9,278 nucleotides of DNA. Source: Desulfobacterales bacterium. Its GTDB lineage: Bacteria; Desulfobacterota; Desulfobacteria; Desulfobacterales; C00003106. The stretch lies in NCBI GenBank assembly GCA_030613165.1, contig JAUWMN010000040.1, positions 1 to 9,278 on the forward strand, written 5' to 3'. The notes beneath the pieces were generated by a model. It saw only the letters and a list, made by a program, of their open reading frames with translations, did not search any database and had not been told where the DNA came from. Within the stretch, counting starts at the first letter, position 1; the number at the start of each line of letters is the position of its first letter. A program made the position numbers and the translations under genes. This document shows, in pieces, positions 5,319 to 9,278 of the stretch.

Positions 5319-6665
5319 ATGGAAAATACTTGTCCGATTCTCATCCACGCCACGGATTACAGTTACGGTGAATATATACAGAGTTTGGTGAACCAATTCG
5401 GTATCCAGGATGCCGTACTGACAGGCCACACACTGACATGGAACAAATTCACCAAGATGAATCCTCAGTTGGCCATATTCGAAACCAACAGCGCGCTCTC
5501 ACCCGTCCTTATTAAAGCGCTAAAGAAAAAGTCTTTCCCTCTTATTGTGATTTCTCAAGAAGACATTCCTGCCATAAAAGGAAAGAACAATCTGACCTGC
5601 TTAGGAAAACCATTCGCCCCGGGTATTTTAAAAGAAGCCATTGGGCGACAACTCACCCAAAATATCGATGAGATACCCCCGACCGCCCTAAATGAGCCCT
5701 TTCTAATCGGCAATGCCAAAGAGATGCGCAGGATTCGAAAGGTCATACATAGTATCTGCAAAACCAACCTTACTGTTTTGCTCCTCGGAGAGACCGGTAC
5801 CGGGAAAGGACTCGCGGCCCAGGCTATTCACAACAATTCCGAGAGAGCATCTAAGCCGTTTTTAGAGGTAAACTGCGCGAATATTCCGTCTTCACTCTTT
5901 GAAAGTGAACTCTTTGGATATAAGAAAGGAGCGTTTACCGGGGCATGGGAAGACAAGCCGGGCAAATTTAATATAGCCAACTCCGGGACTATATTTTTAG
6001 ATGAAATCTCTGAAATGTCCCGGTCTATGCAAGCAAAAATCTTGCAAGCGCTCCAAGACGGGGAATTTTCGCCAATTGGCGGCGTTGAAGATTCCAAGGT
6101 TAACGTCCGAACAATAGCCGCAACCAATACAAACCCGGAGCAGTTAGTGAAACGGGGACGTTTACGCCAGGACCTTTATTATAGGCTCAATGTTATTAAC
6201 ATAGTCATGCCGCCGCTGAGAAAACGAAAAGAGGACATCAATTTATTAAGAGAACACTTCATTGAAAAACATTGCCTCTTTTATAATAAGACGCCTGTAA
6301 GGCTATCAAAAAAATTGTGCGGTATGTTTATGAATTATGACTGGCCCGGGAATGTGAGAGAATTAGAAAATTCCATAAAAAATATTATAGCGCTCGGAAA
6401 CGAAAATTTTGTACTGGATGAGCTGAAGAAAAAGAGTGTTCCGGAGTCATCCGTAGGTAATTTATTTCGTATAAGACCGGAAGCATATAATGATATCGGC
6501 AGATTATCCCTAAAAGACATATCCCACAAGGTAGCGATACAGGCAGAAGAACATGCTATACAAAAGGCGTTGGATGTCTCAAAGGGGAACAAAAAAACAG
6601 CCTCCAAGCTGCTTAAAATCAGTTACAAGAGCATGTTGAGCAAAATTAAAGAATATAGGCTATAA
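5319..6665 (+). CDS. Sigma-54-dependent activator with a degenerate receiver domain
   Basis: 448 residues with full NtrC-type architecture. The receiver-like region (5-112) keeps the fold's terminal GKPF (K97) but has lost the acidic pair (A11, T12 in ILIHATD), has Glu55 where the phospho-acceptor Asp should be (LAIFETN) and Ser79 at the Thr/Ser site, so normal phosphorylation is not expected; Glu may mimic the phosphorylated state. The AAA+ domain (about 127-360) has Walker A GETGTGKG (157-164), GAFTGA (204-209), Walker B IFLDEIS (D228-E229), sensor I IAATNTN, the arginine-finger segment LRQDLYYRLN and WPGNVRELEN. The C-terminal Fis-type HTH (KKTASKLLKISYKSMLSKIK) resembles that of the first activator, so both may read related sites. 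A good Shine-Dalgarno (AAGGAAAG) and its own sigma-54 promoter precede it. It is probably controlled by its level rather than by phosphate (inference). Confidence 0.93.
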   Translation: MENTCPILIHATDYSYGEYIQSLVNQFGIQDAVLTGHTLTWNKFTKMNPQLAIFETNSALSPVLIKALKKKSFPLIVISQEDIPAIKGKNNLTCLGKPFAPGILKEAIGRQLTQNIDEIPPTALNEPFLIGNAKEMRRIRKVIHSICKTNLTVLLLGETGTGKGLAAQAIHNNSERASKPFLEVNCANIPSSLFESELFGYKKGAFTGAWEDKPGKFNIANSGTIFLDEISEMSRSMQAKILQALQDGEFSPIGGVEDSKVNVRTIAATNTNPEQLVKRGRLRQDLYYRLNVINIVMPPLRKRKEDINLLREHFIEKHCLFYNKTPVRLSKKLCGMFMNYDWPGNVRELENSIKNIIALGNENFVLDELKKKSVPESSVGNLFRIRPEAYNDIGRLSLKDISHKVAIQAEEHAIQKALDVSKGNKKTASKLLKISYKSMLSKIKEYRL

Positions 6666-6688
6666 CGGCAACAACGGGAAATCAAAAT

Positions 6689-6852
6689 TGATGAATTCGT
6701 AAAAAAGTCTTGAGTTTGATAAAGGATGGCTAAGCAAAAAGGTCAATATACAAGGCGTAGTAGATTTTCAGGTATGAAGGCATACATATGGTATGTCGAA
6801 TGCCTGAAAAACTACTACAACGCAGTAGATTGGACTTTTTACGACGCCATCA
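6689..6852 (+). mobile_element. MITE-like hairpin element, copy 2 (164 bp)
   Basis: This copy differs from copy 1 (2752-2914) by about five substitutions and one extra A, and has the same orientation and ends. One change (A for T in the left arm, GTAGTAGATTTTCAGG) breaks one pair of the central 16-bp stem. The element begins 23 nt after the stop of the second activator and ends 5 bp before the Shine-Dalgarno of the chain-length gene, filling nearly the whole gap. ATG codons in it lie in frame with the downstream gene and create a false 27-residue N-terminal extension. Whether it blocks, carries or simply transmits transcription is unknown. Confidence 0.8.
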
Positions 6853-6857
6853 ACCCT

Positions 6858-6862
6858 GGAGG
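6858..6862 (+). promoter_or_regulatory. Shine-Dalgarno that fixes the chain-length protein start
   Basis: GGAGG lies 6 nt before the ATG at 6869. The longer in-frame start at 6788 lies inside the mobile element, has no comparable ribosome-binding site and adds residues foreign to the family, so 6869 is the start. Confidence 0.85.
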
Positions 6863-6868
6863 AAACAC

Positions 6869-8347
6869 ATGGCACAACCCGCACTCCCTAATATAAACAT
6901 CGAATACTACCTTGATTTGGCTGTGAGACGCAAGTGGTGGATCATCGTACCTGCCTTGCTGTCCATTCTGGCCGGAGTAATTTATATTATGATTACTCCA
7001 AAAGCATATAAGGCAAACACATTGATCCTGGTACAGCCTCAAAAGGTCCCCGCGTCGTATGTGACGTCCACTATCACAGTGAGTCTGGAAAGCCGCCTCC
7101 GTACCATCACTCAACAAGTCTACAGTCGGACGAATCTGGAGAACGTTATAGATCAATTCGACTTGTATGCGGATGATAGGGAAGAGACACCTATGTTGGA
7201 ACTCATTGAGGATCTCAGAAAAAAGATAAAGGTCAATCTCCGGGGAGGGGGCGCCAGCCAGTCCTTTGAAATATCTTTTCAATGGAACGATCCAAAAACC
7301 GCAGCCATGGTGACCAACAGCATGGCCTCGCAGTTTATCGAACAAAATCTGAAAGTACGGGAAGACATGGCCATGGGTACCACCGCCTTTCTCGAAAATG
7401 AGACTGCAAAGATGAGGCGGGAGCTGGAGGCGCAGGAAAAGAGGGTGGAACTCTACAAAAAGGAACACATGGGTATGCTTCCCGATCAACTCGAATCAAA
7501 CCTTAAGATCCTCGGGCAACTAAAGGTGGAGTTGAACAATCTTGCAATGAGAGCGCAGGCGGAAAAGGAACAGTACACTATGCTGCAAGGGATACAAGTT
7601 CAGCTGAAAAACCAAACGCAAATGCTTCAGATGGAACATATGCAGTCATCTGATTTTATCGAAAGCGCGCCAGACGTATGGGGAGAAACGCAATCTGAGG
7701 AAATATCATATTTGGAGGCACACCTCCGGCAACTCCTTTTGCGATATACTGAGAAACATCCGGATGTAGTATCTCTCAAAAGAAAAATCGCCCGTCTCCA
7801 GCAGGAGAACGATACTACCGCCAGTGAAATTGAGACCGAATCTCCGTCCCAATTCGAAAATCCGTTGGTTTCCCAAGAGGAGCAGATAAGATTCCAGTTG
7901 CAGGACATCAATAGGCGCGTTGAATCGTATCAAAAGCAGATCAGTAGGATAAAAAAAGAAATCCAATCCTACAACGAACGTATAGAACGTACCCCAGAGG
8001 TCCAATTGGAGCTTACGAAACTCACACGAGACTACTCGACCATGCAGAGGCGATACCAATCTCTTTTGCAAAAACATATCGATGCACGCATGGCGGAGCA
8101 ATTGGAACGGCGTCAGAAGGGAGAACAATTCAAAGTCTTAGACCCGGCAGTAGTCCCGGAGAAACCATTCAGGCCGAATGTGATGAAGGTTATGTTGATG
8201 GCCTTGATAATGGGCTTGGGGTTCGGTTGTGGTCTTGCATTCTTGAGAGACATAATGCTTGGCACTTTTTATAACACAGAAGATCTGGAAGGCTTTCTTG
8301 GCAGTAAGGTGTTGGTGAGCATACCGCTTGTGAAAGGAAACGTGTGA
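6869..8347 (+). CDS. Wzz-type polysaccharide chain-length determinant (PCP), exosortase-locus type
   Basis: 492 residues. A Wzz domain opens with IEYYLDLAVRRKWW and a first membrane helix (about 24-43). A large periplasmic, strongly helical coiled-coil region (about 170-420) carries the GNVR-type segment LTKLTRDYSTMQRRYQSLLQ, followed by the Pro-rich PEKPFRP and a second membrane helix (about 439-460). There is no fused kinase; that domain is encoded by the next gene after a 1-nt gap, the split arrangement common outside Firmicutes and enterobacterial Wzc. The protein would oligomerise in the inner membrane and set the length of an exported polysaccharide by Wzx/Wzy-type assembly. Its length and partner resemble the chain-length protein of XrtA/PEP-CTERM loci, though that subfamily call needs an HMM. 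A generic GNVR/Wzz protein is the alternative. Transcription may come from the activator gene upstream through the mobile element. Confidence 0.88.
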   Translation: MAQPALPNINIEYYLDLAVRRKWWIIVPALLSILAGVIYIMITPKAYKANTLILVQPQKVPASYVTSTITVSLESRLRTITQQVYSRTNLENVIDQFDLYADDREETPMLELIEDLRKKIKVNLRGGGASQSFEISFQWNDPKTAAMVTNSMASQFIEQNLKVREDMAMGTTAFLENETAKMRRELEAQEKRVELYKKEHMGMLPDQLESNLKILGQLKVELNNLAMRAQAEKEQYTMLQGIQVQLKNQTQMLQMEHMQSSDFIESAPDVWGETQSEEISYLEAHLRQLLLRYTEKHPDVVSLKRKIARLQQENDTTASEIETESPSQFENPLVSQEEQIRFQLQDINRRVESYQKQISRIKKEIQSYNERIERTPEVQLELTKLTRDYSTMQRRYQSLLQKHIDARMAEQLERRQKGEQFKVLDPAVVPEKPFRPNVMKVMLMALIMGLGFGCGLAFLRDIMLGTFYNTEDLEGFLGSKVLVSIPLVKGNV

Positions 8348-8348
8348 C

Positions 8349-9125
8349 ATGGGAAAATTCTATCAGGCTTTAGAAAAATCGAGAAATCAAAGGAAAAAGG
8401 AGACACCGTCAGATGTATTGAAGTCGTCTCCGAATCCATCTACCGATCTTGTTGTAGTAAAATATCCTGCGTCTCCTACCGCGGAATATTTTCGTTTTTT
8501 GCGCTCACAGATTCTCTATTCGGCCCACAGGAAGCCTCCTCGCACGATAATGGTTACGAGTGCCGTAAGTGGTGACGGCAAGACCTTTGTCGCTACAAAT
8601 TTGGCGGCATCCATTGCCATGGGAATCAAAGAACACGTGCTTCTCCTCGATTGTGACTTACGTGCTCCAAGTATGTACAAGGTTTTTGGAATCGACGCAA
8701 AGCGCGAGGGCCTCTCTTCATATCTTACGAACAAATCAAAACTGCCAGAGCTTTTCTGCAAAACGGATATCCCAAAACTCACTGTACTCCCAGGTGGCAA
8801 CAGCATTGATAACCCTTCAGAATTGTTATCCTCGGAGATGATGGCACAGCTAATATCCGAGGTGCGAGACCGGTATCCGGATCGATTTGTAATCTTAGAT
8901 ACCACACCGCTGGAAATGACGCCCGAGACATCTGTCCTGGTTAATCAGGTCGACGGAGTATTGATGGTTGTACACTATGGAAAGACGCCTCGAAAATTAG
9001 CTAAATCTGCAATTGAAAGAATTGAAAAGGAAAAACTACTCGGATTAGTTTTCAACGGTTATGAAAAGCCTCTTCGGGAATACAACCCTTATGGATACGG
9101 GTACGGGAAGAAAAGTAAAAGTTAG
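8349..9125 (+). CDS. Cytoplasmic BY-type tyrosine autokinase of the polysaccharide locus
   Basis: 258 residues, soluble, P-loop MinD/CpsD-like. Seen are ExxRxxR (E46, R49, R52), typical of the oligomer interface; Walker A SAVSGDGKT (71-79); Walker A' VLLLDCDLR (D101, D103); and Walker B FVILD (D184). After Walker B the usual DxPP is DTTPLEMTPE. The C-terminus is a tyrosine cluster (Y238, Y245, Y248, Y250, Y252 in REYNPYGYGYGKK), the expected autophosphorylation tail. It works with the chain-length protein encoded 1 nt upstream; cycles of tail phosphorylation drive assembly and disassembly of the complex. AAGGA (8334-8338) inside the end of the upstream gene serves as ribosome-binding site, so translation is probably coupled. 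The family fits the XrtA-associated autokinases, but the subfamily is inferred. Confidence 0.92.
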   Translation: MGKFYQALEKSRNQRKKETPSDVLKSSPNPSTDLVVVKYPASPTAEYFRFLRSQILYSAHRKPPRTIMVTSAVSGDGKTFVATNLAASIAMGIKEHVLLLDCDLRAPSMYKVFGIDAKREGLSSYLTNKSKLPELFCKTDIPKLTVLPGGNSIDNPSELLSSEMMAQLISEVRDRYPDRFVILDTTPLEMTPETSVLVNQVDGVLMVVHYGKTPRKLAKSAIERIEKEKLLGLVFNGYEKPLREYNPYGYGYGKKSKS

Positions 9126-9278
9126 AGGTAGCGTGCTCGCATAGCGCAGAGAGCATAGCGCAAAGCGCAGAGGTCAGAAAATAGAGGTCAGAGGACAGAT
9201 TCGTGTTTTCGTACTTTCGTGATTAATTTTTCCGTTAGCATTTTTTGCGCTATGCGCTATGCGCCCGTAGCGCGTAAC
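9126..9278. repeat. Intergenic repeats downstream of the kinase gene
   Basis: No gene seen up to the window edge. GCATAGCGCA occurs at 9139-9148 and 9153-9162 (14-bp period); GCATAGCGCAAA (9153-9164) pairs with TTTGCGCTATGC (9244-9255), a 12-bp foldback. Between them are two AGAGGTCAGA units (9169-9194) and a TTCGTGTTTTCGTACTTTCGTG string (about 9201-9222) of the same type as 1379-1511. The large foldback might terminate the kinase transcript, but no U-tract follows it. Confidence 0.65.

Noticed and set aside
6788..6868. Longer N-terminus for the chain-length protein
   Set aside because: It is encoded by the mobile element, has no ribosome-binding site, and precedes a clear GGAGG and ATG at 6869.
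6839..8350. Several minus-strand frames of up to 216 residues opposite the chain-length gene
   Set aside because: They are antisense shadows of a well-supported Wzz-type coding frame and show no recognisable domain.

Overview
The window (about 9.3 kb, moderate G+C with very AT-rich gaps) looks like part of an extracellular-polysaccharide locus with its own regulators, from a Gram-negative environmental bacterium. The best guess is Desulfobacterota (old Deltaproteobacteria). That guess rests on the tyrosine-kinase/chain-length pair of the kind found in exosortase (XrtA/PEP-CTERM) loci, on two NtrC-type sigma-54 activators in tandem, and on gaps filled with degenerate low-complexity repeats of a sort I associate with that group. 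No exosortase, PEP-CTERM protein or rRNA is present, so taxon and locus type are inferences.

Layout. Minus strand, left: the N-terminal 445 residues of a TPR-repeat lipoprotein (1-1337, cut by the window edge), then a 385-residue protein (1510-2667) joining an N-terminal PilZ domain, with intact c-di-GMP motifs, to a histidine-kinase-like module that has lost its phospho-accepting His and its ATP-lid glycines. A 0.87-kb AT-rich divergent region (2668-3542) holds a 163-bp hairpin element, a perfect 36-bp palindrome and a candidate sigma-54 promoter for the PilZ gene. Plus strand, right: a stand-alone receiver (3543-3902), a receiver-less sigma-54 activator (3924-4946) in the same reading frame, a second sigma-54 activator (5319-6665) with a degenerate receiver behind a consensus sigma-54 promoter, a second copy of the hairpin element (6689-6852), then a Wzz-type chain-length protein (6869-8347) and its tyrosine autokinase (8349-9125).

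Working model (inference): the split receiver/activator pair carries the phosphorylation input. It switches on sigma-54 promoters, including that of the second activator, whose receiver appears unable to be phosphorylated and would act whenever made. The candidate minus-strand sigma-54 sites would bring the PilZ pseudokinase and the TPR lipoprotein into the same regulon, so c-di-GMP and two-component signals would meet at polysaccharide production. The chain-length protein and BY-kinase form the inner-membrane assembly pair. The two hairpin elements have inserted between promoters and genes, in the leader of the PilZ gene and directly before the ribosome-binding site of the chain-length gene, and may have altered expression of both.
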